Below are positions 34,070-43,283 of a stretch of DNA of 64,000 nt, in pieces (positions within the stretch are counted from its first letter, which is position 1; each line of letters begins with the position of its first letter). The stretch covers positions 1-64,000 of the forward strand of contig NZ_JOFH01000025.1 in NCBI RefSeq assembly GCF_000721235.1, read 5' to 3'. This DNA is from Streptomyces olivaceus (GTDB lineage Bacteria; Actinomycetota; Actinomycetes; Streptomycetales; Streptomycetaceae). The notes under the pieces were generated by a model, which had not been told where the DNA came from, did not search any database, and worked only from the letters and a program-made list of their open reading frames with translations. Position numbers and translations under genes: made by a program.

Positions 34070-34315
34070 GTGAGCGATGTGAGACACGTCCTGGTGCTGC
34101 CCGACCGCGACGCCGCCGAGGAGGCGGCCCAGGCGCTCGGGGAGCGGTTCGGGACCGACGAGGAGCCGCGGCTCCTGAGGGACGCCCTGGCCGGCGAGGA
34201 CGACGCGGAGGACGCCCAGTGGCTCCTCCTCGTGCGCGACGAACGGGCACGGCTGGACCCCGGCGAGCTGGACGCCTTCGCGGGGGAGTGGGAGGGCTGG
34301 CGCGAGGAGCCGTAG
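34070..34315 (+). CDS. Small RraB-like protein of unknown function (81 aa)
   Basis: An acidic 81-residue protein, VSDVRHVLVLPDRDAAEEAA at the start and WLLLVRDERARLDPGELDAF near the end. The pattern of a beta strand, helix, a W-L-L-L-V-R strand and a final helix ending in EWEGW resembles the RraB fold (ribonuclease E inhibitor), but the match is by eye and weak. GTG 34070 is preferred for its promoter spacing; ATG 34061 is an alternative. It lies just before holA. Confidence 0.6.
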   Translation: MSDVRHVLVLPDRDAAEEAAQALGERFGTDEEPRLLRDALAGEDDAEDAQWLLLVRDERARLDPGELDAFAGEWEGWREEP

Positions 34316-34367
34316 GCGGGGCCGCTCCCGGCAGGCGTTGTCGGTGGCGCGTGCGATGCTTGTCGCG

Positions 34368-35357
34368 ATGGCCAGGAAGACTGCGAACGACGACCCTCTC
34401 GCCCCGGTGACCCTTGCCGTGGGCCAGGAGGACCTCCTGCTCGACCGTGCCGTGCAGGAGGTGGTGGCCGCCGCCAGGGCCGCCGACGCCGACACGGACG
34501 TACGCGACCTCACCTCCGACCAGCTGCAGCCCGGCACCCTCGCCGAGCTCACCAGCCCCTCGCTCTTCGCCGAGCGCAAAGTCGTGGTCGTACGCAACGC
34601 ACAGGACCTGTCCGCCGACACGGTCAAGGACGTCAAGGCCTACCTCGGCGCGCCCGCCGAGGAGATCACCCTCGTCCTGCTGCACGCGGGCGGCGCCAAG
34701 GGCAAGGGCGTGCTCGACGCCGGACGCAAGGCGGGCGCGCGCGAGGTGGCCTGTCCGAAGATGACCAAGCCCGCCGACCGGCTGGCCTTCGTGCGCGCCG
34801 AGTTCCGTACGGCCGGGCGGTCGGCCACCCCCGAGGCGTGCCAGGCGCTGGTCGACGCGATCGGCAGCGACCTGCGGGAGCTCGCCTCGGCGGTGTCCCA
34901 GCTGACCGCCGACATCGAGGGCACCATCGACGAGGCGGTCGTCGGGCAGTACTACACCGGGCGCGCCGAGGCATCCAGCTTCACCGTCGCCGACCGGGCG
35001 GTCGAGGGACGTGCCGCGGAGGCCCTGGAGGCGCTGCGCTGGTCGCTGGCGACCGGAGTGGCACCGGTGCTGATCACCAGCGCCCTCGCGCAGGGCGTAC
35101 GAGCCATCGGCAAGCTCTCCTCCGCCCGCGGCGGACGCCCCGCCGACCTCGCCCGCGAGCTGGGGATGCCGCCCTGGAAGATCGACCGGGTCCGGCAGCA
35201 GATGCGCGGCTGGACACCGGACGGCGTCTCCGTGGCCCTGCGCGCGGTGGCCGACGCGGACGCCGGGGTGAAGGGCGCCGGCGACGACCCCGAGTACGCC
35301 CTGGAGAAGGCCGTGGTGACCGTCGCCCGGGCGGCGCGGTCCCGGGGGCGGGCGTAG
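34368..35357 (+). CDS. holA: DNA polymerase III subunit delta
   Basis: A 329-residue clamp-loader subunit that opens the beta sliding clamp. AVGQEDLLLDRAVQEVV, DLTSDQLQPGTLAELTSPSLFAERKVVVV and FRTAGRSATPEACQALVDAIGSDLRELASAVSQL are the recognisable HolA blocks, with the C-terminal helical domain ending in ALEKAVVTVARAAR. ATG 34368 gives the usual length; the upstream GTG at 34338 adds only ten residues. Linkage of comEA/comEC, holA and rpsT is conserved in many bacteria. Confidence 0.94.
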   Translation: MARKTANDDPLAPVTLAVGQEDLLLDRAVQEVVAAARAADADTDVRDLTSDQLQPGTLAELTSPSLFAERKVVVVRNAQDLSADTVKDVKAYLGAPAEEITLVLLHAGGAKGKGVLDAGRKAGAREVACPKMTKPADRLAFVRAEFRTAGRSATPEACQALVDAIGSDLRELASAVSQLTADIEGTIDEAVVGQYYTGRAEASSFTVADRAVEGRAAEALEALRWSLATGVAPVLITSALAQGVRAIGKLSSARGGRPADLARELGMPPWKIDRVRQQMRGWTPDGVSVALRAVADADAGVKGAGDDPEYALEKAVVTVARAARSRGRA

Positions 35358-35400
35358 GGGCCTGCACCATCAAGGACTCAGTGCCATCGAGGAGGGGGCT

Positions 35401-35946
35401 GTGGGAATGAGCGGGACAGTGACGGCCGTAAGCAGCAACGGCGAGTACACGTTCACCAAGCCGAACCGGGACAGCATCACACTGCTCGCCGGGCTCGGCG
35501 TGGAGGGCGACGTCCATGCCGGCGTCACGGTCAAGCACCGCTCCCGGGTCGCACAGGACCCGACCCAGCCGAACCTGCGCCAGGTCCACCTCATCCACGA
35601 GGAGCTCTTCGCCGAGGTGCGTGCGGAGGGATTCGAGGTGGCGCCCGGCGACCTCGGCGAGAACATCACCACCAGAGGCATCGACCTGCTCGCCCTGCCG
35701 GTCGGCACGCTGCTGCACATCGGTGAGGCGGTGCTGGAGGTGACCGGCCTGCGCAATCCCTGCCTGCAGATCGACATCTTCCAGGACGGGCTGCTGAAGC
35801 AGGTCGTCGGCCGTGACGAGGCCGGGAACATCGTGCGCAAGGCGGGGATCATGAGCATCGTGAAGGAGGGCGGCACGGTGCACCCGGGCGACACGATCGG
35901 AGTGCTGCTTCCCACGGGGCCGCACCGGCCTCTGGAACGGGTCTGA
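35401..35946 (+). CDS. MOSC domain-containing protein
   Basis: A 181-residue protein made almost entirely of a MOSC domain, the beta-barrel found in molybdenum-cofactor sulfurases. VEGDVHAGV, NLRQVHLIHEELFAE, VAPGDLGENITTRGIDL and GLRNPCLQID are visible; the cysteine in NPC is the conserved residue. Stand-alone MOSC proteins may transfer sulphur or detoxify base analogues; the substrate here is unknown. AGGAGG ends five bases before GTG 35401 and eleven before ATG 35407, so GTG is slightly favoured. A hairpin terminator follows. Confidence 0.88.
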   Translation: MGMSGTVTAVSSNGEYTFTKPNRDSITLLAGLGVEGDVHAGVTVKHRSRVAQDPTQPNLRQVHLIHEELFAEVRAEGFEVAPGDLGENITTRGIDLLALPVGTLLHIGEAVLEVTGLRNPCLQIDIFQDGLLKQVVGRDEAGNIVRKAGIMSIVKEGGTVHPGDTIGVLLPTGPHRPLERV

Positions 35947-35982
35947 GGTCCGGGCGCAGGCCCGCGGCCCCACCGGACACAG

Positions 35983-36013
35983 CAACGCCCCCGGAGTGGG
36001 TCCGGGGGCGTTG
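35983..36013 (+). terminator. Hairpin terminator after the MOSC gene
   Basis: A 13-bp perfect stem (35983-35995 with 36001-36013), five-base loop, no T-run. Confidence 0.75.
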
Positions 36014-36125
36014 TCGCAGCGTGGCGTACTGCGAAAGTCTGTCCGTGAATCGAGGTAGAGGGCTCGACGTTCCTCACGGGAGGGGTGCCGGGGTCACCCG
36101 GCGATGAGACCATCAGGCCGGACAA

Positions 36126-36160
36126 CGATCAGGCCGGACACGAGGCCGGCCGACTGATCG
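36126..36160 (-). terminator. Hairpin terminator after rpsT
   Basis: CGATCAG-CCGG arms (36126-36137) pair with CCGG-CTGATCG (36146-36160) just past the rpsT stop. A direct repeat of the left arm lies immediately to the left (about 36110-36124). Confidence 0.55.
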
Positions 36161-36174
36161 GACCGGACGAGGGG

Positions 36175-36441
36175 TCAGCCCTGGAGAGCGGCGACCTTCT
36201 GCGCCAGCGCCGACTTCTTGTTGGCGGCCTGGTTCTTGTGGATGACGCCCTTGGAGACGGCCTTGTCGAGCTCGCGCGCAGCGACGCGCTGGTACGCGGT
36301 GGCCTTCTCGGCGTCACCCGCGGCGACGGCCTCGCGGGTCTTGCGGATCGCGGTCTTCAGAGAGGACTTGACGGCCTTGTTGCGCAGCCGGGCCTTCTCG
36401 TTGGTCTTGTTCCGCTTGATCTGGGACTTGATGTTCGCCAC
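36175..36441 (-). CDS. rpsT: 30S ribosomal protein S20
   Basis: An 88-residue basic helical protein, [20 protein letters not shown] to [15 protein letters not shown], matching S20 over its whole length. It binds 16S rRNA early in small-subunit assembly. It is transcribed opposite to holA and divergent from lepA, the common arrangement. The 294-bp spacer to lepA must hold both promoters. Confidence 0.98.
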   Translation of the reverse strand: MANIKSQIKRNKTNEKARLRNKAVKSSLKTAIRKTREAVAAGDAEKATAYQRVAARELDKAVSKGVIHKNQAANKKSALAQKVAALQG

Positions 36442-36735
36442 GAATGAGCCTTTGCAGGTTCAGGCACGAGACCGCACGGATCCCGAACCGGTGATTTCTT
36501 GAAGGAGTGCCTCGCGCTGAGAGGGCATGAGACACAGCCACCCACAGTACCAGCGGGGCGTGGAGCGCCCAAAACACGGTCCCGCCCCGGCCCTCCGCCC
36601 GCGCCCCGCCGGTCCCGTGGGCCGTCCCAGACCCACCCCGGCTCCCCGACCGTGGGACGATGGAGGCTACGTATCGATCCGACCCGAGACCCGAGACCGC
36701 AGACACTGCGGACGCCTCAAGAATCAGGACCCTGC

Positions 36736-38604
36736 GTGCCCGCGATCCCCAGCCATGTGCCCGAGCCGAGCCGTACCGACCCGGCGCTGATCCGCAACTT
36801 CTGCATCATCGCGCACATCGACCACGGCAAGTCCACGCTCGCCGACCGGATGCTCCAGCTGACCGGTGTGGTCGAGCAGCGGCAGATGCGCGCCCAGTAC
36901 CTCGACCGCATGGACATCGAGCGCGAGCGCGGCATCACGATCAAGTCCCAGGCAGTGCGGTTGCCGTGGGCCCCGTCCGAGGACAAGGGCACCCCGCACA
37001 TCCTCAACATGATCGACACCCCGGGGCACGTCGACTTCACCTACGAGGTCTCGCGGTCGCTCGCCGCGTGCGAGGGCACGGTCCTCCTCGTCGACGCCGC
37101 CCAGGGCATCGAGGCCCAGACCCTCGCCAACCTCTACCTGGCGATGGAGAACGACCTCACGATCATCCCCGTGCTGAACAAGATCGACCTGCCGGCCGCG
37201 CAGCCCGAGAAGTTCGCCGAGGAACTGGCCAACCTGGTCGGCTGCGACCCCGACGACGTGCTCAAGGTCTCCGCCAAGACCGGTCTCGGCGTCGACGCGC
37301 TGCTCGACAGGGTCGTCTCCGACGTGCCGGCCCCGGTCGGCGTCAAGGACGCCCCCGCCCGCGCGATGATCTTCGACTCCGTCTACGACTCCTACCGCGG
37401 TGTCGTGACGTACGTCCGGGTCATCGACGGCCAGCTCAACAAGCGCGAGCGGATCCGGATGATGTCCACCGGCGCCACCCACGAGCTGCTGGAGATCGGC
37501 ACCAACTCGCCCGAGATGCTCTCCGCGGACGGCCTCGGCGTCGGCGAGGTGGGGTACCTGATCACCGGCGTGAAGGACGTCCGCCAGTCCAAGGTCGGCG
37601 ACACCGTCACCAGCCAGCACAAGGGCGCCGAGGAGGCCCTCGGCGGCTACAAGGACCCCAGGCCCATGGTCTTCTCCGGCCTGTATCCGCTGGACGGCTC
37701 CGACTACCCCGAGCTGCGCGAGGCGCTGGACAAGCTCCAGCTCAACGACGCCGCCCTGGTCTACGAGCCGGAGACCTCCGCGGCCCTCGGCTTCGGCTTC
37801 CGCGTCGGCTTCCTCGGCCTGCTCCACCTCGACGTGATCCGCGAGCGGCTGGAGCGCGAGTTCGGCCTCGACCTCATCGCCACCGCGCCCAACGTGGTCT
37901 ACCGGGTGGTCATGGAGGACGGCACCGAGGTCGAGGTCACCAACCCGAGCGAGTTCCCCGAGGGGAAGATCAACGAGGTCTACGAGCCGGTCGTGCGCGC
38001 CACGATCCTCGCGCCGACCGAGTTCATCGGCTCGATCATGGAGCTGTGCCAGACCCGGCGCGGCACCCTGCTCGGCATGGACTACCTCTCCGAGGACCGG
38101 GTGGAGATCCGCTACACCCTCCCCCTCGCGGAGATCGTCTTCGACTTCTTCGACCAGCTGAAGTCGAAGACGCGCGGTTACGCCTCCCTCGACTACGAGC
38201 CCACCGGCGAGCAGGCCTCCAGCCTGGTCAAGGTCGACATCCTGCTGCACGGCGACAAGGTGGACGCCTTCTCGGCGATCACCCACAAGGACCAGGCGTA
38301 CGCGTACGGCGTACGGCTCGTCGCCAAGCTGCGCGAGCTCATCCCGCGCCAGGCCTTCGAGGTGCCCGTCCAGGCCGCCATCGGCTCCCGGGTGATCGCC
38401 CGCGAGACCATCCGCGCCATCCGCAAGGACGTCCTCGCCAAGTGCTACGGCGGTGACATCTCCCGCAAGCGGAAGCTGCTCGAGAAGCAGAAGGAGGGCA
38501 AGAAGCGGATGAAGATGGTGGGTTCCGTGGAGGTTCCGCAGGAGGCGTTCATCGCGGTCCTGTCCAGCGACGACAACGCGGGGTCGGGCAAGGGCAAGAA
38601 GTAA
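36736..38604 (+). CDS. lepA: Elongation factor 4 (LepA), back-translocating GTPase
   Basis: A 622-residue translational GTPase that acts on stalled or mistranslocated ribosomes. G1 AHIDHGKS, G2 region [10 protein letters not shown]3 DTPGHVD and G4 NKID are intact, and the LepA-specific C-terminal domain is present ([40 protein letters not shown]). GTG 36736 is chosen because the protein then begins just before the GTPase domain and AGGA precedes it at seven bases. The final residues are Gly/Lys-rich. Confidence 0.97.
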   Translation: MPAIPSHVPEPSRTDPALIRNFCIIAHIDHGKSTLADRMLQLTGVVEQRQMRAQYLDRMDIERERGITIKSQAVRLPWAPSEDKGTPHILNMIDTPGHVDFTYEVSRSLAACEGTVLLVDAAQGIEAQTLANLYLAMENDLTIIPVLNKIDLPAAQPEKFAEELANLVGCDPDDVLKVSAKTGLGVDALLDRVVSDVPAPVGVKDAPARAMIFDSVYDSYRGVVTYVRVIDGQLNKRERIRMMSTGATHELLEIGTNSPEMLSADGLGVGEVGYLITGVKDVRQSKVGDTVTSQHKGAEEALGGYKDPRPMVFSGLYPLDGSDYPELREALDKLQLNDAALVYEPETSAALGFGFRVGFLGLLHLDVIRERLEREFGLDLIATAPNVVYRVVMEDGTEVEVTNPSEFPEGKINEVYEPVVRATILAPTEFIGSIMELCQTRRGTLLGMDYLSEDRVEIRYTLPLAEIVFDFFDQLKSKTRGYASLDYEPTGEQASSLVKVDILLHGDKVDAFSAITHKDQAYAYGVRLVAKLRELIPRQAFEVPVQAAIGSRVIARETIRAIRKDVLAKCYGGDISRKRKLLEKQKEGKKRMKMVGSVEVPQEAFIAVLSSDDNAGSGKGKK

Positions 38605-38901
38605 CCGCCGCGCGGCACGCCACGTCCGGGCGAAACGGATACGGAGGGGCCCGTCGTACGAAAGTGCGGCGGGTCTCTTCGCATGTCACGGGCGGGCGTC
38701 TGGAGGAAATGACAGGGCGCGGGCTCTTACGCGGCGGCCGGTCGCCCTTTACCCTGATGCCTGCCCCGTAGTTACTCGTGAGTTAAACAAGTGTGCGGGC
38801 ACCTGCCCGAGCAGCCCCCTGAACACCGCCCGAGAGTGAACCAGCCGCACCTGAGCCAGCCGCAACGAGCCAGCCGCACCGTCGCGGGCCCGGAGGATGT
38901 C
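38605..38901. other. 297-bp promoter region of the acyl-CoA ligase
   Basis: No gene. It contains TACCCT at 38750-38755 and an imperfect inverted repeat TTACTC-GT-GAGTTAA (38771-38785) in an AT-rich patch, a candidate operator; TetR-type lipid regulators often bind such sites, but none is identified here. Confidence 0.4.
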
Positions 38902-40779
38902 GTGAGCGACACACAGACACTGATCGAGAACCGTCCGCCCTCCGTGGCGGGACTCTTCCTGGAGCGGGTGGCGGCCACGCCGGACGCCGAGGCGTACCGC
39001 CACCCGGTGCCGCCGGCCTCGGGCGAGGGTCCCGACGACTGGCAGTCGCTCACCTGGGCGCAGGCCGCCGAGCGGGTCTACGCGATCGCCGCCGGCCTGA
39101 TCGAGCTGGGCGTGCAGCCCGAGCAGCGGGTGGCGCTGGCCTCCTCGACCAGGCTGGAGTGGATCCTCACCGACCTCGGCATCATGTGCGCGGGCGCGGC
39201 GACGACCACCGTCTACCCGCAGACCAACGCCGACGAGTCGGCGTACATCCTCTCCGACTCCGAGAGCCGGGTGCTGATCGCGGAGGACGCCGCGCAGCTG
39301 GCCAAGGCGAGGGACAAGCGGGCCGAGCTGCCCGACCTCACCCACGTGGTCGTGATCGACGCGGCCGGCGCCGACACCTCCGAGGACTGGGTCCTCACCC
39401 TCGACGAACTCCGGAGCCGGGGCGCCGCACGCCTGCAGAAGGACCCGCAGCTGATCAAGGAGCGGGTCGGCGCCCTCACCAAGGACCAGCTCGCCACCCT
39501 CATCTACACCTCGGGCACCACCGGCCGGCCCAAGGGCGTCCGCCTCCCGCACGACTGCTGGTCCTACATGGCCAAGGCGATCTCCGCGACCGGCCTCGTC
39601 ACCAAGGACGACGTGCAGTACCTGTGGCTGCCGCTCGCGCACGTCTTCGGCAAGGTGCTCACCTCCGGCCAGATCGATGCCGGTCACGTCACCGCCGTCG
39701 ACGGCCGGGTCGACAAGATCATCGAAAATCTGCCGATCGTGCAGCCGACCTACATGGCGGCCGTGCCCCGCATCTTCGAGAAGGTCTACAACGGCGTCGC
39801 CGCCAAGGCCCGCGCGGGCGGCGGGGCCAAGTACAAGATCTTCCAGTGGGCCGCCGGCATCGCCCGCGAGTACGCCAAGGTCACCCAGGACAACTTCAAG
39901 CGCACCGGCACCGCGAGCGCGCCCGCCGGCCTGCGCACCAAGCACGCCGTCGCCGACCGGCTCGTCTACGCCAAGATCCGCGAGGCCTTCGGCGGCCGCC
40001 TGCGCGCCTGCATCTCGGGCTCGGCCGCCCTCGCGCCCGAGATCGGCTACTTCTTCGCCGGCGCCGGCATCCACATCCTGGAGGGCTACGGCCTCACCGA
40101 GTCCTCCGCCGCGTCCTTCGTCAACCCCGGCGAGGCCTACCGCACCGGCACGGTCGGCAAGCCGCTGCCCGGCACCGAGGTGCGCGTCGCGGACGACGGC
40201 GAGATCCTGCTGCGCGGCCCCGGCATCATGGAGGGCTACCACAAGCTGCCCGAGAAGACCGCCGAGGTCCTCGAGGCCGACGGCTGGTTCCACACCGGCG
40301 ACATCGGCGAGCTGTCGCCCGACGGCTACCTGCGCATCACGGACCGCAAGAAGGACCTCATCAAGACGTCCGGCGGCAAGTACATCGCGCCGGCCGAGGT
40401 CGAGGGCCAGTTCAAGGCCGTCTGCCCCTACGTCTCCAACATCCTGGTGCACGGCGCCGACCGGAACTTCTGCACCGCGCTCATCGCCCTCGACGAGATC
40501 GCGATCACGGAGTGGGCCAAGGAGAACGGCCTGGAGGGCAGGCCGTACGCGGAGATCGTCGCGGCGCCCGCGACCGTCGAGATGGTCGACGGCTACGTCA
40601 AGCAGCTCAACGAGGGCCTCCAGCGCTGGCAGACCATCAAGAAGTACCGCCTGCTCCCCCGCGACCTCGACGTCGAACACGGCGAGATCACCCCGAGCCT
40701 CAAGCTGAAGCGGCCGGTGGTGGAGCGGGAGTACAAGGGCCTGATCGAGGAGATGTACGCGGGCTCGCGCGAGGCGTAG
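38902..40779 (+). CDS. Long-chain fatty-acid--CoA ligase (AMP-binding)
   Basis: A 625-residue ANL-superfamily enzyme that activates fatty acids with ATP and CoA. YTSGTTGRPKG is the P-loop (about 200-210), GYGLTESSA the A4/A5 motif, GWFHTGDIG the ATP-binding aspartate region and TDRKKDLIKTSGGKYIAP the hinge and A10-type lysine region. The long form without a membrane segment resembles FadD15-like ligases. GTG 38902 has GGAGG six bases upstream, so the longer open frame is not used. Upstream palindromic DNA suggests regulation by a lipid-sensing repressor. Confidence 0.93.
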   Translation: MSDTQTLIENRPPSVAGLFLERVAATPDAEAYRHPVPPASGEGPDDWQSLTWAQAAERVYAIAAGLIELGVQPEQRVALASSTRLEWILTDLGIMCAGAATTTVYPQTNADESAYILSDSESRVLIAEDAAQLAKARDKRAELPDLTHVVVIDAAGADTSEDWVLTLDELRSRGAARLQKDPQLIKERVGALTKDQLATLIYTSGTTGRPKGVRLPHDCWSYMAKAISATGLVTKDDVQYLWLPLAHVFGKVLTSGQIDAGHVTAVDGRVDKIIENLPIVQPTYMAAVPRIFEKVYNGVAAKARAGGGAKYKIFQWAAGIAREYAKVTQDNFKRTGTASAPAGLRTKHAVADRLVYAKIREAFGGRLRACISGSAALAPEIGYFFAGAGIHILEGYGLTESSAASFVNPGEAYRTGTVGKPLPGTEVRVADDGEILLRGPGIMEGYHKLPEKTAEVLEADGWFHTGDIGELSPDGYLRITDRKKDLIKTSGGKYIAPAEVEGQFKAVCPYVSNILVHGADRNFCTALIALDEIAITEWAKENGLEGRPYAEIVAAPATVEMVDGYVKQLNEGLQRWQTIKKYRLLPRDLDVEHGEITPSLKLKRPVVEREYKGLIEEMYAGSREA

Positions 40780-40982
40780 TGCGCGGCGCCGCCGCGCGCC
40801 GGGGCACCGCGTGGCGGAATGCTCGAATTCGTCCGTCTTTCGGCCGGGTTCGAGCAGCCGCCTACCACGGTTCTCACTCATGGTGGCCCACTTCCGTAAC
40901 TCCGCGCTTATGGGCAGGGTCGGTCTGTCACGCTGTCGGCACTGACTGCGAGAACGTCGCACGAACTGCCCAGGGAGCGTCC

Positions 40983-43241
40983 ATGGGGGCCATTCCGACG
41001 CAGCGGGAGACCGCCTTCCGCGCCAACGCGGCGCCCGCGCACGCCGAGGCGTCCGCCCGGGAGTGCACGCGGGCGCACGTGACCCTGCTGGGCAGCTCCC
41101 TTGCGCCGGGCGCCGCCCGCGCGATGGTGCGGGCCGCGCTCGCCGAGTGGTCCGCGCTGGGCCTGCCCGGCACGGAACGGCTCTCCGAGCACCGGGCCGA
41201 CGACGCCCTGGTCGTCGTCAGCGAGCTGGTCACCAACGCCGTCGTGCACGCCGGTACCGACGTGCAGGTCGGCTGCCGGGTGGAGGAGACCGGCGCGCTC
41301 GTCGTCGAGGCCACGGACCTCCTTCCCTCCCTCGCGCCGGCGGCCGGCGACCACGAGACACCGCAGGAACCCGCCGAGCGCGGGCGCGGCCTGGGGCTCG
41401 TCGCCGCGCTCTCGGAGTCCTGGGGGATCACGTACCGCCCGGGCACGAAGACGGTGTGGGCGCGGCTGCCGGCGGGCGGCACGGAGACCGCCGACCGTGC
41501 GGGCGCCGGTGGCGGGGGTGCGGGCACGGGGGCCGAGGCGCTTGAGCTGCCCGGAATCGCGGATCAGGTAGAGGCATACGCCGAAACGGTCCGCCAGGGA
41601 GTGCTGCCCGCCGCGGGGGAGGGCGCCACGGTCCTCGACGGCCCGGCCCGCGCGTCCGGTGGGGACGGAGGAGACGGTGGGGGTGGCAGCAGCGTCCGCC
41701 GTTGCTCGCGCGACCGCGAGTGGCTCGGCCGCGACGCCCTGTCCTTCCTCGCCGAGGCCTCCGACCTCCTGGCCGGGCAGCTCGACGAGGAACGGGTCGC
41801 CGCCCTCACCGGCCAGCTGATCGTGCCCCGGCTCGCCGACTGGTGCGGCGTGTGGCTGGAGGACGGGTCCCTGGGACGGGGCGCCTGGAGCGGCGACCCC
41901 GGCACGGTCGTCGGCGCCCGGCTGACCGGCGTCCGGCAGGCGGGGGAGAGCCACCCCGACGAGCTGCGCCTGGCCCTGGAGAAGGACCCGCCCCGCAACC
42001 GGGACCCGTGGCGCCCCGGCCCCGTCGACCACCCCTGGCCCGGCGACGCGCTCGGCCCCGGCAGCGGCGTCGCGCTCGCCTACCCCCTGGTCGCCGCCGG
42101 CCGCCCGCTCGGCACCCTGGTCATCGGCCGGGCAGGCACCTTCGACGCGCCGGTCTCCGGCGACACTTCCGCCTCCGGCGGCGCTCCTGCCTCAGCCGAC
42201 CCACGTCCCTCAGTCGGCACTTCCACTTCTTCCGGCACTCCGGGCTCACCGGGCTCACCGAGCAACCCCGGCACTCTCGGCTCCCCGGGCTCCCCCGTCA
42301 ACCTCGGCGCTCCCGGCGCTCCCGGCGCTCCCGACGCTCCCGGCTCCGCCGGCTCCCCCGGCTTCCCCGGCGAGGTCACCTGTCTGGTCGGGGACCTCAG
42401 CCGCCGGGTCGCGCTCGCGCTCGGCACCGCCCGCCAGTACGCCCGGCAGGCCACCATCAGCGCCGTCCTCCAGCGCGGCCTGCTCCCCGGTGCCGTCGCC
42501 CAGATCCCCGGCGTGCACAGCGCCCTCGTCTACGAACCGTGCGACAAGGGCGGCCCCAGCGGCGACTTCTACGACCTCTTCCCGGCCGGCGAGGGCCGCT
42601 GGTGCTTCGCCGTCGGCGACGTGCAGGGCAAGGGCCCCGAAGCCGCCGTCGTCATCGGGCTCGCCCGGCCCTGGCTGCGGCTGCTGGCCCGCGAGGGGTA
42701 CGGCGTCCCCGACGTCCTGGACCGCCTCAACCAGCTCCTCCTCGACGACGCCACCGAGGCCGCGGACGCCGCCGCCCGCGCCCTGGTCGCCGCGGGCGGC
42801 CCGCCGGTTGCCCCGGGCGACGGTCCGCAGACCCGCTTCCTCTCCCTGCTCTACGGCGAGCTGGTCCCCTTCGACGGCGGCGTCCGCTGCACCCTCGCCT
42901 CCGCCGGGCACCCGCTGCCGCTGCTTCTCGGCCCCGACGGCACCGTCCGCGCGGTCGCGAGCCCGCAGACCCTGCTCGGAGTCGTCGAGGACGCGACGTA
43001 CGTCAGCGAGACCTTCGAGCTGCTCTCCGGCGACACGCTGCTGTGCGTCACCGACGGCGTCACGGAGCGGCGCAGCGGCTCCCTCCAGTTCGACGACGGT
43101 GACGGGCTCGCCGCGGCGCTGGCCGGGTGCACGGGGCTGGACGTCAAGCTGGTCGCCGAGCGCATCAGGCGCCTGGTGCACGAGTTTGGTCCCAGGCCCC
43201 CGGAGGACGACCTGGCGCTGCTGGTGCTCCAGGCCGAGTAG
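40983..43241 (+). CDS. ATP-binding / GAF / SpoIIE-type PP2C phosphatase regulator
   Basis: A 752-residue signalling protein. N-terminal HATPase_c-like domain of the anti-sigma-factor kinase type (SELVTNAVVHAG at about 80-91, GRGLGLVAAL at about 134-143). Then a GAF-like domain (about 250-390). Then a collagen-like Gly-X-Y/Pro-rich linker (about 393-464). Then a C-terminal SpoIIE PP2C domain (PSGDFYDLF near 527, VGDVQGKGPEAA, CVTDGVTERR, PPEDDLALLVLQ). Kinase and phosphatase of a partner-switching pathway are thus on one chain, as in many Streptomyces regulators. ATG 40983 follows GGGAG. The partner anti-anti-sigma factor is not in the window. Confidence 0.9.
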   Translation: MGAIPTQRETAFRANAAPAHAEASARECTRAHVTLLGSSLAPGAARAMVRAALAEWSALGLPGTERLSEHRADDALVVVSELVTNAVVHAGTDVQVGCRVEETGALVVEATDLLPSLAPAAGDHETPQEPAERGRGLGLVAALSESWGITYRPGTKTVWARLPAGGTETADRAGAGGGGAGTGAEALELPGIADQVEAYAETVRQGVLPAAGEGATVLDGPARASGGDGGDGGGGSSVRRCSRDREWLGRDALSFLAEASDLLAGQLDEERVAALTGQLIVPRLADWCGVWLEDGSLGRGAWSGDPGTVVGARLTGVRQAGESHPDELRLALEKDPPRNRDPWRPGPVDHPWPGDALGPGSGVALAYPLVAAGRPLGTLVIGRAGTFDAPVSGDTSASGGAPASADPRPSVGTSTSSGTPGSPGSPSNPGTLGSPGSPVNLGAPGAPGAPDAPGSAGSPGFPGEVTCLVGDLSRRVALALGTARQYARQATISAVLQRGLLPGAVAQIPGVHSALVYEPCDKGGPSGDFYDLFPAGEGRWCFAVGDVQGKGPEAAVVIGLARPWLRLLAREGYGVPDVLDRLNQLLLDDATEAADAAARALVAAGGPPVAPGDGPQTRFLSLLYGELVPFDGGVRCTLASAGHPLPLLLGPDGTVRAVASPQTLLGVVEDATYVSETFELLSGDTLLCVTDGVTERRSGSLQFDDGDGLAAALAGCTGLDVKLVAERIRRLVHEFGPRPPEDDLALLVLQAE
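42230..42365 (+). repeat. Collagen-like coding repeat in the phosphatase gene
   Basis: Repeated CCCGGC/CTCCC-type triplet blocks encode Gly-Ser-Pro and Gly-Ala-Pro units (for example GAPGAPGAPDAPG) between the GAF-like and phosphatase domains. Confidence 0.7.
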
Positions 43242-43270
43242 CCGCCGACCCGCGCAACGGCGGCGTACGG

Positions 43271-43276
43271 GACAAT
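43271..43276 (+). promoter_or_regulatory. -10 element of hemW (leaderless type)
   Basis: GACAAT, seven bases before the ATG at 43284. The hexamer overlaps an in-frame upstream ATG at 43275, which is therefore unlikely to be the start. Confidence 0.45.
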
Positions 43277-43283
43277 GGAGCAC

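Noticed and set aside
43275..43283. ATG 43275 as hemW start
   Set aside because: It overlaps the -10-like GACAAT; ATG 43284 has the spacing found at other leaderless genes here.
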